Assembly (NCBI RefSeq): GCF_014646215.1
Contig: NZ_BMNA01000008.1
Location: 1 to 64,000 of the forward strand
Reading direction: 5' to 3'
DNA: 64,000 bases
Origin: Nakamurella endophytica
GTDB lineage: Bacteria > Actinomycetota > Actinomycetes > Mycobacteriales > Nakamurellaceae
Part shown: one piece after another, positions 54,292 to 63,581 of the stretch
Layout of the letters: every line of letters starts with the position of its first letter
How positions within the stretch are numbered: position 1 is the first letter of the stretch
Program-made: the position numbers and the translations under genes
Notes under the pieces: generated by a model
The model's database searches: none
Told to the model about the DNA's origin: nothing
What the model saw: the letters and a program-made list of their open reading frames with translations, nothing else

Positions 54292-55191
54292 GGTCTGCGC
54301 CAGGAGGTCCAGCACCACGGTCAGCGGCGGCCAGCGGTTGCCGCGCACCGTCACCGCACGGGCACGCAGTCGCACGTCCGGGGACCGCAAGGGCAGCAAC
54401 GCGATCCCGGCCGGTACCGGCCACTCGGCCGGCAGCAGACCGATTCCCAGGCCTGCCAGCACGAGATCGAGGACCAGCTCGAGGCTGTCGGCCCGGTGGG
54501 CGATCACCGGCTCGACCCCGGCCATCGAGCAGACCGTGCCGATGACCTGCTCGTCCGCGGTGTTCCGGGAGTTGCCGATCCAGGGTCGGTCGCCGTGCCG
54601 GCGGAACACCTCGACCGCGTCCGGGGCCGGACCGGAGTCGACCGGCGTCGCCGTCCCGGCCGGCACGGCCAGCCCCCACGGCGCGGTCCAGAGCGGTACG
54701 GCGGTCGTCGCCGGGTCCGCCGGTGCCGGGGCCAGGTCGTAGTCGTAGACCAGTGCCAGGTCGACGTCGTGGGAGGCCAGCAGGGCCAGGGCCTCGGCCG
54801 GCTCGTGCTCGGCGATCCGCAGCCGGACGCCCGGGTGCCGGTCGGCCAGCGCGCCCGCGGCGGGTAGCAGGTCCCGCCGGATGGCCGTGGCGAAGCCGGC
54901 CACCCGCACGACACCCCGCGTCCCGGCGCGCGCATCGATGTCGGAGAGGGCGCCGTCCACCGCCGCCAGGATCCCGACCGCGCTGTCCGCCAGCCGCCGG
55001 CCCGCCGCGGTCAGCCGGACCCCGCGGCCCACCGGCTCCAGCAGCGGGACGCCGACCTCGCGGGCCAGGGCGGCGATCTGCTGCGAGACCGTGGAGGTGG
55101 TGACCCCGAGGTCCGCGGCGACGGCGCGCATGGAACCGAGCCGGTCGAGCTCGCGCAGGTACCGCAGCCGCCGGGTCTCCACGGCGGCCAC
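54241..55191 (-). CDS. LysR-family transcriptional regulator
   Basis: A 316-residue LTTR. The N-terminal winged HTH is LRYLRELDRLGSMRAVAADL and GVTTSTVSQQIAALAREVGV; the effector domain starts near TRGVVRVAGFATAIRRDLLP and ends in LPLRSPDVRLRARAV. GTG 55191 is used; GTG 55182 begins VETRRLRYL and is equally plausible. It overlaps the XRE gene end tail-to-tail and is divergent from an EamA transporter, which is its likely target. Confidence 0.92.
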   Translation of the reverse strand: MAAVETRRLRYLRELDRLGSMRAVAADLGVTTSTVSQQIAALAREVGVPLLEPVGRGVRLTAAGRRLADSAVGILAAVDGALSDIDARAGTRGVVRVAGFATAIRRDLLPAAGALADRHPGVRLRIAEHEPAEALALLASHDVDLALVYDYDLAPAPADPATTAVPLWTAPWGLAVPAGTATPVDSGPAPDAVEVFRRHGDRPWIGNSRNTADEQVIGTVCSMAGVEPVIAHRADSLELVLDLVLAGLGIGLLPAEWPVPAGIALLPLRSPDVRLRARAVTVRGNRWPPLTVVLDLLAQTSGGPRARLGQRPQARG

Positions 55192-55277
55192 TCTGCCTGA
55201 TCGTTCGGGTTCTGTGAACGGTGTGCTCGCCGGGACGACGTGGACGTGAACGGTCGACCCGTGCTGGAGTGGGTGCC

Positions 55278-56138
55278 GTGAGCAGCTCCAGCCGGACCGG
55301 CGCCGGGATGGCCGTCGCGTCGATGACCTGCGTGCAGCTCGGGCTGGCGCTGTCCGTGGGCCTGTTCGACCGCATCGGCCCGGAGGGCGCCGCCTGGCTG
55401 CGGCTGGTCTGGGCGGCCGTCGTGCTGCTGGCACTCGTGCGCCCCCGGCCGTCGTCCTTCACCCGCGGCGCGCTCGGCGCCTGCGCGCTGCTGGGGGTGG
55501 CGACGGCGGGCGTCACCCTGCTGTTCATGTCCGCGGTCGACCACCTGCCGCTGGGCACGGCCAGCGCGCTGGAGTTCCTCGGGCCGCTCGGCGTCGCGGT
55601 CACCCGGGCCCGCGGCGCGGGACGGGCGTGGCCGGCGGTCGCCGCGGCCGGCGTCGTGCTGTTGACCGAGCCCTGGCACGGGGGCGTCGACGTCGTCGGG
55701 GTCGGCTTCGCGCTGGGCGCGGCGGTGTGCTGGGCGGCCTACATCCTGCTGACCCAGCGGGTCGGGGACCAGGTGACGGGCCTGTCCGGGCTGGCCGTGT
55801 CGATGACGGTCGCCGGTCTGGTCGCCACCGCGGTGGCCGGACCGGCGGTGTTCGGCCGGATCTCGCTGCCGGTGCTGCTGCTCGGCCTGCCCCTGGCCGT
55901 GCTGCTGCCGGTGGTGCCGTTCGCGCTGGAGATGCTGGCGCTCCGGCGGCTGACCACCGCGGCGTTCGGGACGCTGATGTCCCTGGAGCCGGCGATCGCC
56001 CTGCTCGTCGGGTTCCTCCTGCTGCACCAGGCACCGGGCCTGCTGCCGGTGGTGGGCCTGCTGCTGGTGGTGACGGCGGGGATCGGCGCCGAGCGGGCCG
56101 GCGGTCGGGCGCCGGCCGAACCGGCGACGGTGGCCTGA
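55278..56138 (+). CDS. EamA/RhtA-type DMT-superfamily transporter
   Basis: A 286-residue membrane exporter with ten predicted helices in two EamA repeats; the first ends with [19 protein letters not shown], the second with [20 protein letters not shown]. These are close to RhtA-like threonine/homoserine exporters. GTG 55278 is preceded by GGAG. The divergent LysR regulator likely controls it in response to the exported metabolite. It ends 22 bp before the convergent PhzF gene. Confidence 0.9.
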   Translation: MSSSSRTGAGMAVASMTCVQLGLALSVGLFDRIGPEGAAWLRLVWAAVVLLALVRPRPSSFTRGALGACALLGVATAGVTLLFMSAVDHLPLGTASALEFLGPLGVAVTRARGAGRAWPAVAAAGVVLLTEPWHGGVDVVGVGFALGAAVCWAAYILLTQRVGDQVTGLSGLAVSMTVAGLVATAVAGPAVFGRISLPVLLLGLPLAVLLPVVPFALEMLALRRLTTAAFGTLMSLEPAIALLVGFLLLHQAPGLLPVVGLLLVVTAGIGAERAGGRAPAEPATVA

Positions 56139-56160
56139 CCCCGACGGCCCGGTCCGGGGA

Positions 56161-57003
56161 TCAGGGCATCCGGACGGCCGCGCCGGTGACGGCGATGCCA
56201 GCAGCGGGGTCGGCGCCGATGTCGACGGTCAGCACGCCGGGTCTGCCCAGGTCGTCGCCCTGGTGCACGGTGACGGTCGCCGGGACGGGGAGCAGCCCGA
56301 GCTCGCGCAGGTAGCCGCCGAGCGCGGCCGCCGCCGCACCGGTCGCCGGGTCCTCGACCACACCGCCCGGCGGGAACGGGTTGCGGGCGTGGAACACCGT
56401 CGGCGACTCCCGCCACACCAGGTCCACCGTGGTCCAGTCGTGCCGGGCCATGAGGGCCTGCAGCGCGGTCCAGTCGTAGTCCAGCTCGGCGAGCCGGCGG
56501 CGGGTCGCCGCGGCGAGCACCGGGTGGTGGGCGCCGGCGTACGCGACCCTGGGCGGCAGTGCCGGGTCGAGCTCGTCGACTCGCCAGCGCAGCGCGGCCA
56601 GCAGGTCGCCGAGCACGTCGTCGGGCAGCGGCCGGGTCCGCGGCGGCACGCTGACCAGCGTGGCCGACGTTGCTCCGTCCCGTCCGCGCCGGGTGGACAC
56701 CTCGACGACGCCGGCCCGGGTGACCAGGGTGACCGCGCCGGGACCGTCCCGCTCCGCCAGCGCGACCCCGGTGGCGATGGTCGCGTGCCCGCAGAACGGC
56801 ACCTCGGCCAGCGGGCTGAAGTAGCGGACCTCGAGCCGGCCGGCGGCGTCCCGCCCGGTGACGAACGCGGTCTCGGAGAAACCGACCTCGGCCGCCACGG
56901 CCAGCATGTCGGCGTCCGCCGCCCCGGCGGCGTCGAGCACCACACCGGCCGGGTTGCCGCCCGCGGGGTCCGCGGTGAAGGCGGCGTAGCGCAGCACCTG
57001 CAT
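56161..57003 (-). CDS. PhzF-family isomerase/epimerase
   Basis: A 280-residue protein of the PhzF (diaminopimelate epimerase-like) fold. Typical features are the N-terminal FTADPAGGNPAGVVLDA, EVGFSETAFV with catalytic Glu, RYFSPLAEVPFCGHATIATG and DPATGAAAAALGGYL. ATG 57003; CAGACT 7 nt upstream may be a leaderless -10. No phenazine genes are present, so it is a generic family member of unknown substrate. Divergent from the Fpg gene. Confidence 0.92.
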   Translation of the reverse strand: MQVLRYAAFTADPAGGNPAGVVLDAAGAADADMLAVAAEVGFSETAFVTGRDAAGRLEVRYFSPLAEVPFCGHATIATGVALAERDGPGAVTLVTRAGVVEVSTRRGRDGATSATLVSVPPRTRPLPDDVLGDLLAALRWRVDELDPALPPRVAYAGAHHPVLAAATRRRLAELDYDWTALQALMARHDWTTVDLVWRESPTVFHARNPFPPGGVVEDPATGAAAAALGGYLRELGLLPVPATVTVHQGDDLGRPGVLTVDIGADPAAGIAVTGAAVRMP

Positions 57004-57055
57004 GCCGGACAGTCTGCGGCACGCGCGGCGCACCGTCCGCTGGCAGGATGGGCGC

Positions 57056-57940
57056 GTGCCCGAACTGCCCGAGGTCACGGCGCTCGCCGAGTTCGTGGCC
57101 GCGCACGCCGGCGGGCAGCAGGTCGCGGCCTTCACCGTCGCCTCGCTGAACGTGCTGAGCACCTACGACCCGCCGCCCACGGCGCTGGTCGGCCGCACGG
57201 TCACCGGTGCCACCCGGCACGGCAAGTTCCTGGACGTGGTCGTGGGCCCGCCGCCGCCGGGGGGCCCTGGACCCGACGCGGAGCTGCACCTGGTCGTCCA
57301 CCTGGCGCGTGCGGGCTGGTTGCGCTGGTCGGACCAGCTGTCCCCGGCTCCGCCGAAGATGGGCGGACCGATCGCGCTCCGCCTGCGGCTGGCGTCGGGA
57401 GCCGGGTTCGACATCACCGAGGCCGGCACGAAGAAGTCGGTGGCGGCGGCGATCGTCACCGACCCGCGGTCGGTGCCCGGCGTCGCCCGGCTCGGCCCGG
57501 ACCCGCTGAGCCTGGACGTCGACGGGTTCGCCGCCGCCCTGCGCGGTCGCACCGGCCGGATCAAGACGGTGATCACCGACCAGACCGTGCTCGCGGGCAT
57601 CGGCAACGCCTACTCCGACGAGATCCTGCACACCGCCAAGCTGTCGCCGTTCGCGACCGCGGCGACCCTGACGCCGGACCAGCTGTTGCGGCTGTACACC
57701 GCGACCGTCGACGTGCTGACGGCCGCCGTGGCGCGCACGGTGGGTGCGGGGGCGGCCCGGCTCAAGGGCGAGAAGCGCACCGGGCTGCGGGTGCACGCCC
57801 GCACCGGGCTGCCCTGCCCGGTGTGCGGGGACACCGTCGCGGAGGTCTCGTTCGCCGACCGGTCGTTCCAGTACTGCCCGACCTGCCAGACCGGCGGGCG
57901 GTTGCTGGCCGACCGCCGGCTGTCCCGGCTGATCAAGTAG
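57056..57940 (+). CDS. Formamidopyrimidine-DNA glycosylase family protein (Fpg/Nei)
   Basis: A base-excision-repair glycosylase/AP lyase of 294 residues. The N-terminal catalytic PELPEV (Pro2, Glu3) follows the initiator codon. The H2TH region includes IKTVITDQTVLAGIGNAYSD, and a C-terminal zinc finger is formed by CPVC...YCPTC near the end. Conserved Lys is in RHGKFLDVVV. GTG 57056. Fpg versus Nei specificity cannot be told with certainty. It is co-directional with the rhodanese gene 113 bp downstream. Confidence 0.94.
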   Translation: MPELPEVTALAEFVAAHAGGQQVAAFTVASLNVLSTYDPPPTALVGRTVTGATRHGKFLDVVVGPPPPGGPGPDAELHLVVHLARAGWLRWSDQLSPAPPKMGGPIALRLRLASGAGFDITEAGTKKSVAAAIVTDPRSVPGVARLGPDPLSLDVDGFAAALRGRTGRIKTVITDQTVLAGIGNAYSDEILHTAKLSPFATAATLTPDQLLRLYTATVDVLTAAVARTVGAGAARLKGEKRTGLRVHARTGLPCPVCGDTVAEVSFADRSFQYCPTCQTGGRLLADRRLSRLIK

Positions 57941-58053
57941 GCGCGGCGCCCGGCGCCGGCAGCGGGGTACCGGGCGGGTCCGTCCCGCGCGTTCCACCGG
58001 TCCGGCCACCGCTGCCGCCCACGTGCCGCCGCCGCGGCTGGGAGGATGCGGGG

Positions 58054-58398
58054 GTGACCTCCTCACCGTCCGGGCTGCCGGAGACCGATGTCGCCCACCT
58101 ACCGGCCGATGCCGTCCTGCTGGACGTCCGCGAGGACGACGAGTGGGTCGCCGGCCACGCACCCGGCGCGGTGCACCTGCCGATGACCGAGCTGGCCGGC
58201 CGGCTGGACGAGGTGCCCGACGGCTCACCGGTGTACGTGGTGTGCCGCAGCGGCGGCCGGTCCGCCCGGGTCACCGAGTACCTCAACGGGAACGGCTGGG
58301 ACGCGGTCAACGTGGCCGGCGGGATGACCGCCTGGGCTGCGGCCGGCCGGCCGCTCGTGGCGGACGGGCCCGAGGGCACCACACCGTCGATCCGCTGA
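58054..58398 (+). CDS. Rhodanese-like sulfurtransferase domain protein
   Basis: A 114-residue single rhodanese domain with DAVLLDVREDDEWVAGHAPG and active-site loop VYVVCRSGGRSARV containing catalytic Cys, then AWAAAGRPL. Transfers sulfane sulfur, exact donor unknown. GGAGGA lies 7 nt before GTG 58054. It is followed 13 bp later by the DUF4328 gene, so the two are likely co-transcribed. Confidence 0.95.
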   Translation: MTSSPSGLPETDVAHLPADAVLLDVREDDEWVAGHAPGAVHLPMTELAGRLDEVPDGSPVYVVCRSGGRSARVTEYLNGNGWDAVNVAGGMTAWAAAGRPLVADGPEGTTPSIR

Positions 58399-58411
58399 CC
58401 CCGCAGGCTCC

Positions 58412-59770
58412 GTGACCCAGCCAAGCGCCGGCCGGCCGGCGGCCGTCCCCGTGGTGTGCCGTCGCTGCGGCCGCGTCGTGCCGCCACCGGCCGCGGGGGT
58501 CGCCTCGTGCGTCCACTGCGGGTACCCGCTGGGCGAGGCTGCGCCGGGGCCGTACCCGGGTCCCGCGCCCTCCTTGCCCCACTACCCGGGACCTGCGCCG
58601 TACCCGGGACCCCGGTACGCCCCGGCACCTGCGTACCCCGGCACGTACCCGGGCCCGGCCCCGTACCCGGGACCCGGGTACGGCCCGGCACCTGCGTACC
58701 CCGGCACGTACCCGGGCCCGGTCCCGTACCCGGTGGCGGGCGTGCCCGGCGCCGCGGGCGTCCGGTCCCCGATCGGCGTCCCGCCGGCGCCGGCCCGGCG
58801 GTGGCGCGCGACGCCGCCGCCCGGGACGCCGCCGGCGCGACGCGTGCCCCGCGCGCGGCCCTACCAGGGACCGCCGTCGTACGGGGACCGGCCACCCGAG
58901 TGGGGGTTCCCTGCGCTGGTGTGGCAGGCGCTGCCGGGGGAGCGGCCGGCGCGCGGGTCGGCTGTGCACCCGGAAGGACGGCTGCGCGCCGGCGCGCTGG
59001 CCGCCGGCTTGTGCGCCGGGGTCGCGGTGCTGGCCGCGGGCGCGGAGGTGTGGCGGTACGTCCTGCTGCTCCGCGGACGGCGGGAGGTCCTGCCGGGCAC
59101 GCCGGTCGCGGTCAGCGATGCCCTGGTCGTCGCCGCTGGCTGGACGGCCCTGCTGCTGGCGGTGGTGACCGTGCTGCTGCTCGTCCCCGCGCTGGTGCAG
59201 GCCCACGCGGCGGCCGCCCGCCGCCGCGGCCGCGGCCCGGCACGGCGGCCCGCGGCCGTGCTCGCCCGGCTGGTCGTCCCGGTGTGGAACCTCTACGGCG
59301 CCGGCCAGGTGCTGGCTGAGATCGACCGCACGCTCGCCGCGCCCGGAGGGCGGGACGCCGAAGGCGCCGGAGCGGGGGACAGCCAGGACGCGGACGGCCG
59401 GGACGGCGCGGAGGACGCGGCCGCCGACGGTCGAGCGGACGCGACGGTGCCGGTGCGCACCTCGCGCTGGGTCACCGGGTGGTGGGTGGCCTGGATCGTC
59501 GACGCGGTCCTGGTGGTGGTGACGCTGGGCCGCGCGTTCGGCGGCTCGCTGCAGGCCGTCGCGGACACGGTGGAACTGCACGTCGCGGTCGACGTGGTCG
59601 CGGCGGTGGTCGCCGCCCTGACCGCGGTCGTGGCCACCCGGTTCGCGACGCGGCTCGACGAGCGGACGCCCCGCCGCCTGGCGCGCTGGCAGGTGGCGCC
59701 GCCCGCGCCGACCAGCGAGCGCGGTCGCGCCGAGGCGGAGCCGGTGGTCGCCGGCAGCACCGGCGCGTGA
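58412..59770 (+). CDS. DUF4328-domain membrane protein with zinc ribbon and Pro/Gly/Tyr repeats
   Basis: A 452-residue protein. A zinc ribbon (CRRCGRVVPPP...CVHCGYPL) opens the protein; a Tyr/Pro/Gly-rich region (GTYPGPAPYPGPGYGPAPA) follows, encoded by a 63-bp direct repeat. The C-terminal half has a DUF4328-like set of about five helices (LAAGLCAGVAVLAAGAEVW, ALVVAAGWTALLLAVVTVLL, VPVWNLYGAGQVLAEI), split by an acidic Gly/Asp loop. GTG 58412. Function unknown; layout matches actinobacterial envelope-associated DUF4328 proteins. Confidence 0.85.
   Translation: MTQPSAGRPAAVPVVCRRCGRVVPPPAAGVASCVHCGYPLGEAAPGPYPGPAPSLPHYPGPAPYPGPRYAPAPAYPGTYPGPAPYPGPGYGPAPAYPGTYPGPVPYPVAGVPGAAGVRSPIGVPPAPARRWRATPPPGTPPARRVPRARPYQGPPSYGDRPPEWGFPALVWQALPGERPARGSAVHPEGRLRAGALAAGLCAGVAVLAAGAEVWRYVLLLRGRREVLPGTPVAVSDALVVAAGWTALLLAVVTVLLLVPALVQAHAAAARRRGRGPARRPAAVLARLVVPVWNLYGAGQVLAEIDRTLAAPGGRDAEGAGAGDSQDADGRDGAEDAAADGRADATVPVRTSRWVTGWWVAWIVDAVLVVVTLGRAFGGSLQAVADTVELHVAVDVVAAVVAALTAVVATRFATRLDERTPRRLARWQVAPPAPTSERGRAEAEPVVAGSTGA
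58621..58733 (+). repeat. 63-bp direct repeat in the DUF4328 gene
   Basis: Positions 58621-58670 and 58684-58733 match at 49 of 50 bases, period 63 bp (21 codons). It encodes the Tyr/Pro/Gly-rich segment. Confidence 0.9.
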
Positions 59771-59826
59771 CGGGTCGGCCGCCCGGCCCGGCGGCCGACC
59801 CGGACGGGGGCCCCGCTCGCGTCGGC

Positions 59827-59832
59827 TACCGT
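59827..59832 (+). promoter_or_regulatory. Leaderless -10 element for the DUF5926 gene
   Basis: TACCGT followed by 7 nt and GTG 59840, which supports that start over GTG 59831. Confidence 0.45.
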
Positions 59833-59839
59833 GACGCTC

Positions 59840-60784
59840 GTGGCGAGGAAGGCGAGAACGCAGGTCGGCGGCGGCTCCACCGGGACGTCGGTGCTGGAGA
59901 ACCCCCGCCGACCCTGCCCGTGCGGGTCGGGCCGCCGGTACAAGGCCTGCCACGGCTCCGCCGACGCCGCCGAGATGATCGTCGCCCGCCCGTTCGCCGG
60001 TCTCGAGGCGGAGACCGAGTTGATCGCGCTGCGCGAGTTCGTGCCGTCGGCCACCGCGCCGCTGACCCTCCGCGACGCCGCTCCCGACGCCCCCACGGTG
60101 ACCCTGGCGACGGTGCTGCCCGGTGCCGCCGCGGCGCTCACCCGCGCCGACGGCTCGGTGCTGCTCGGCCTGCAGGTGCAGACCCACTCCGGCGACCTGT
60201 CGCGCGACCTGGCCGCGGCGCTCGAGTGGGCGCTGGCCGCCGAGCCGTCGAGCGTGCTGACCGCGGTGGGCCGGCCGTCCACCGGCAACCGGTGGGGCGA
60301 CGTCGTGGTCGACGAGCCGCTCGACGTCACGGTCCACGACGACTTCGGCTGGTGGCTCGAGGAGGCGCCGGAGGAGGGCAGCGAGGTCGCGCTGTCCCTG
60401 GAGCGGGCCAACACCGCGATCATGCCCACGGCGCGGGTGGCCGGCCGGCCCGGCGCCTACTGGGTCGACGCGGGTGAGAAGGCACACCTGCGGTGGGTGC
60501 GCGCCGAGGACGAGCAGCCACTGATGTCGGCGCTGGCCCGGCTGGCCGCCGCGGACCGGCTCGACCTCGGCGAGGGGTCCCGGTACGTCGGCTCGTTCCG
60601 GGCCCACGGGCGGCTCGTCCCCGTCTGGGACCTGGACCGCGAGGCGCACCCGAGCGAGTGGGACGGTCCGGCGGTGGCGTTCGACGAGCGGCTGCAGGAG
60701 GCGCTGGCGGTGGACGAGCCGTTGACCGCCGACCAGCGCCGGGCGCGGGACGGCATCCTCGGCCGGCAGTTCACCCTGCGCTGA
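59840..60784 (+). CDS. DUF5926-family protein with SEC-C zinc motif
   Basis: A 314-residue cytoplasmic protein conserved in actinobacteria. A basic N-terminus precedes a SEC-C metal-binding motif, RRPCPCGSGRRYKACHG. The remainder is a mixed alpha/beta domain with ALEWALAAEPSSVLTAVGRP and DDFGWWLEEAPEEG, typical of DUF5926. Function unknown. GTG 59840 chosen through the TACCGT leaderless promoter. It is followed by a small hairpin and the convergent CPBP gene. Confidence 0.85.
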   Translation: MARKARTQVGGGSTGTSVLENPRRPCPCGSGRRYKACHGSADAAEMIVARPFAGLEAETELIALREFVPSATAPLTLRDAAPDAPTVTLATVLPGAAAALTRADGSVLLGLQVQTHSGDLSRDLAAALEWALAAEPSSVLTAVGRPSTGNRWGDVVVDEPLDVTVHDDFGWWLEEAPEEGSEVALSLERANTAIMPTARVAGRPGAYWVDAGEKAHLRWVRAEDEQPLMSALARLAAADRLDLGEGSRYVGSFRAHGRLVPVWDLDREAHPSEWDGPAVAFDERLQEALAVDEPLTADQRRARDGILGRQFTLR

Positions 60785-60786
60785 CA

Positions 60787-60803
60787 CCCGCCGTCGCGGC
60801 GGG
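60787..60803 (+). terminator. Small hairpin after the DUF5926 gene
   Basis: 7-bp stem CCCGCCG / CGGCGGG with 3-nt loop, 2 bp after the stop; between converging genes. Confidence 0.35.
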
Positions 60804-60839
60804 CGTTCCGGGCGCCCCCGCCGGCGGGCGATGCTGCCG

Positions 60840-61634
60840 TCACAGCCAGCTGACGTGCCCGTGCAGCAGGGGGTAGCCGACGAACACGACGATGTCGATC
60901 AGCGAGTGGGCCACCACCAGCGGCCAGATGCGTCGCCAGCGCAGGAACACGTAGCCGAAGACGAGCCCCATCAGGGCGTTGCCGACGAACCCGCCGTAGC
61001 CCTGGTAGAGGTGGTAGCTGCCGCGGAGCAGGGCGGCCAGCAGGATCGCGACCCACGGCCGGACGCGCAGGTGTTCCAGCCGGGTCAGCAGGTACCCGAC
61101 GACGAGCAGTTCCTCGAGCAGGCCGTTGCCCACGGCCAGCAGCACGGACACCGGCAGCCGCCACCAGGTGTCGGTGAGGCTGGAGCCCACGACGGTCAGC
61201 GACAGGTCGAGGGACCGGGCGAGCAGGTACAGGAACAGGCCGGGGATGCCGATGACGGCGGCCAGCCCGACACCGGCCGCCAGGTCGCGCCACGGCCGCC
61301 GCAGGTTCAGCCCCAGCCGGGCGGACAGGTCGACCCCGGCCCGCCAGAGCAGGTAGATGCCCAGGGACGCCCACGCCAGCTGCTGCACGACGACCAGCAG
61401 CTGCCGGACCAGGTCGATGACGTCGACGCTGGACCGCGGCGCCGCGACCGCGACCTGGACCTGCGACAGCCCGATCTGCGCCCGCGCGGCCTTGATCTGC
61501 GTCTCGATGAGCGACACCAGCGAGGTGAGCCCGGAGAACCCGAGGCTGACCAGGAAGACCAGGACGATCTCGGTGCGGACCGACGCGGCGGTGTCCCGGC
61601 GGGGCTGCAGCTCGACGGTCGGTGCGGTGCTCAC
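60840..61634 (-). CDS. CPBP-family intramembrane metalloprotease-like protein
   Basis: A 264-residue membrane protein with about seven helices. The CPBP motifs are GLLEELLVVGYLLTRLE (motif 1, Glu-Glu), LLRGSYHLYQGYGGFVGN (motif 2, His) and VVAHSLIDIVVF (motif 3, His). In motif 1 the usual Arg of EExxxR is replaced (EELLVVG), a variant I believe is frequent in actinobacterial CPBP proteins. GGGAGG precedes GTG 61634. Substrate unknown; divergent from the NodB-like lipoprotein gene. Confidence 0.9.
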   Translation of the reverse strand: MSTAPTVELQPRRDTAASVRTEIVLVFLVSLGFSGLTSLVSLIETQIKAARAQIGLSQVQVAVAAPRSSVDVIDLVRQLLVVVQQLAWASLGIYLLWRAGVDLSARLGLNLRRPWRDLAAGVGLAAVIGIPGLFLYLLARSLDLSLTVVGSSLTDTWWRLPVSVLLAVGNGLLEELLVVGYLLTRLEHLRVRPWVAILLAALLRGSYHLYQGYGGFVGNALMGLVFGYVFLRWRRIWPLVVAHSLIDIVVFVGYPLLHGHVSWL

Positions 61635-62040
61635 CCGGTGCCTCCCACGGTCGCGGCGCGGGACCTCGGTGGCGCCCCACCGGGATGCTGCACCGGCGCC
61701 GGCGTGCACAGCCGGTGCCAGCGTAGGACCGGCCGGATGGGCATCCGGTGGGGATCGGGTGTGCCGGCGGTGGGCCCGCCGTGGCGGGATCGCGGGTGCG
61801 GTTCACCGAGATCCGATCACCGGTGGTCCACACTGGTCGTCGGCCCGCGGGGGATTGCGGGTGAGCGGCCGGCAACCCGGACGCCCGGCCGGACGTCCTG
61901 TCCACCGTGCGCCGTCCCCTGGACGTGCGTTCCGCGGGACCGTCCGCGGGCGTCGGGACCGGCGCGGGACGGGACGCGAGCCGACGCGAGCGGTCGGGAC
62001 GGCATGCGCCCGGCGACGACGAGGGACGAACGAGGAGACG
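61635..62040. other. Divergent intergenic region without a gene
   Basis: 406 bp between the CPBP and NodB-like genes; presumably both promoters. No convincing ORF or defined site is seen. Confidence 0.5.
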
Positions 62041-63459
62041 ATGGTGCAGGCCAGGACCCGGTCGACGACGATCCGCAGGCGGACCAGGACACGGACGGCG
62101 GCGGCGGGCGCCGTCCTGACGTCGGTGCTGCTGGCCACGGCCTGCGGAGGCGGTGACTCCGGCGCGGTGGTGACGTCGACGGTGAATGTCACGGTCCCGG
62201 GGACCGCGGGGTCGACCGGCTCGGGGTCGTCGGGGTCCTCGTCGGCAGGGTCGTCCGCCGCCTCGTCGTCCGGGTCGTCGTCGTCATCGTCGTCGTCGGG
62301 GTCGTCCAGCTCCTCCGGCGGCGCGGGCAGCACGACGTCCACGTCCGGGTCGACCGGCGCGTCGGGCACCACGGGTTCCACCACGAAGACCTCGGGCAGC
62401 GGCGGACCGGGCACCCTGCCGGACGGTTTCACGCCGACCAAGCTCAAGCCCGGCCAGAAGCCGCCGCAGTTCATCGTCGTCAGCTTCGACGGCGTCGGCT
62501 GGCACGAGAAGTGGGAGTACTGGCGGTCCATCCAGGACAAGGTGCCGTTCCACTTCACCGGCTTCCTGTCCGGCACCTACATGCTGTCCGACCAGACCAA
62601 GGACAAGTACGCCGGTCCGGGGCACGGCGTCGGCAAGTCGTCGATCAGCTGGAACAGCCCGACCGACCTGCCCGTCGAGATCGACGACCTGAACGAGGCG
62701 CTCGCCCGCGGCGACGAGATCGGCTCGCACTTCAACGGGCACTTCTGCTCGGACAACCCGCCCGGTGGCAACGACTGGAACACCGCCGACTGGAACAACG
62801 AGCTGGACCAGTTCTTCTCGCTGGTGAAGAACGTCGACGCCAACAACGGCATCACCAAGAAGCTGAACCTGAACCCGAGCGAGATCAAGGGCGAGCGCAC
62901 CCCGTGCCTGGAGGGGCACGCCGAGGACCTGTTCCCGGCGCTCAAGGCGCACGGCATGACCTACGACAGCAGCTTCACCAAGCACGGCATCTCCTGGCCG
63001 GTGCAGTCCAAGGAGAACAAGATCTGGCAGATCGGGATGGCCGAGTTCCCGATCCACGGCACGCTGCCGGACACCTCGCCGGTCGACGCCAGCGAGCGCA
63101 AGAACCACTTCCAGATCACCATGGACTACAACTTCTGGTACTCCCAGGAGGGCGCCAAGACCGTCTCGCCGGCGCAGTCCAAGGCCGACTCGGAGCAGGT
63201 GCAGGCGACCTACCAGGACATGTACGACGCCACCTTCAACGGCAACCGGGCGCCGCTGATCCTGGGGAACCACTTCAACGCCTGGAACAACAACGCCTAC
63301 TCCGACGCGATCGCCAACTTCGTGCTGGCCAACTGCGGCAAGCCGGACACCTACTGCGTGCCCTTCCGCGACCTGATCGCCTGGATGGACGTCCAGGACC
63401 CGGCCCGGCTGGCGCAGCTGCAGGCCCAGGACCCGGAGGTCGGCCCGCCCGGTCAGTGA
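62041..63459 (+). CDS. Polysaccharide-deacetylase-like (NodB-fold) lipoprotein
   Basis: A 472-residue lipoprotein: Arg-rich start, hydrophobic segment and lipobox LLATAC, then about 75 residues of Ser/Gly/Thr linker. The NodB-like domain begins QFIVVSFDGVGWHEKW; motif 2 is DEIGSHFNGHFC (HxxxH metal ligands) and motif 3 GERTPCLEG (RxP). Motif 1 reads FDG rather than FDD, so the usual second Asp, a metal ligand, is absent. The core is rich in Lys, Asn and Trp, unlike its neighbours. GAGGAG precedes ATG 62041. Substrate may be an envelope glycan; activity is uncertain. Confidence 0.85.
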   Translation: MVQARTRSTTIRRRTRTRTAAAGAVLTSVLLATACGGGDSGAVVTSTVNVTVPGTAGSTGSGSSGSSSAGSSAASSSGSSSSSSSSGSSSSSGGAGSTTSTSGSTGASGTTGSTTKTSGSGGPGTLPDGFTPTKLKPGQKPPQFIVVSFDGVGWHEKWEYWRSIQDKVPFHFTGFLSGTYMLSDQTKDKYAGPGHGVGKSSISWNSPTDLPVEIDDLNEALARGDEIGSHFNGHFCSDNPPGGNDWNTADWNNELDQFFSLVKNVDANNGITKKLNLNPSEIKGERTPCLEGHAEDLFPALKAHGMTYDSSFTKHGISWPVQSKENKIWQIGMAEFPIHGTLPDTSPVDASERKNHFQITMDYNFWYSQEGAKTVSPAQSKADSEQVQATYQDMYDATFNGNRAPLILGNHFNAWNNNAYSDAIANFVLANCGKPDTYCVPFRDLIAWMDVQDPARLAQLQAQDPEVGPPGQ

Positions 63460-63498
63460 CCGCTGGTCGGCCCGGCGCCGACCCGACCCGCCGACGCA

Positions 63499-63535
63499 CG
63501 AACGGCCCCGGTCCCGATGGGACCGGGGCCGTTCG
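63499..63535 (+). terminator. Strong bidirectional terminator hairpin
   Basis: Perfect 17-bp stem (63499-63515 with 63519-63535), 3-nt loop, followed by CATTT. It separates the NodB-like gene from the convergent surface-protein gene. Confidence 0.75.
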
Positions 63536-63581
63536 CATTTCCGGGTGGCGGCACACACGGCGGCCTGCGCAGTGTCGACGG

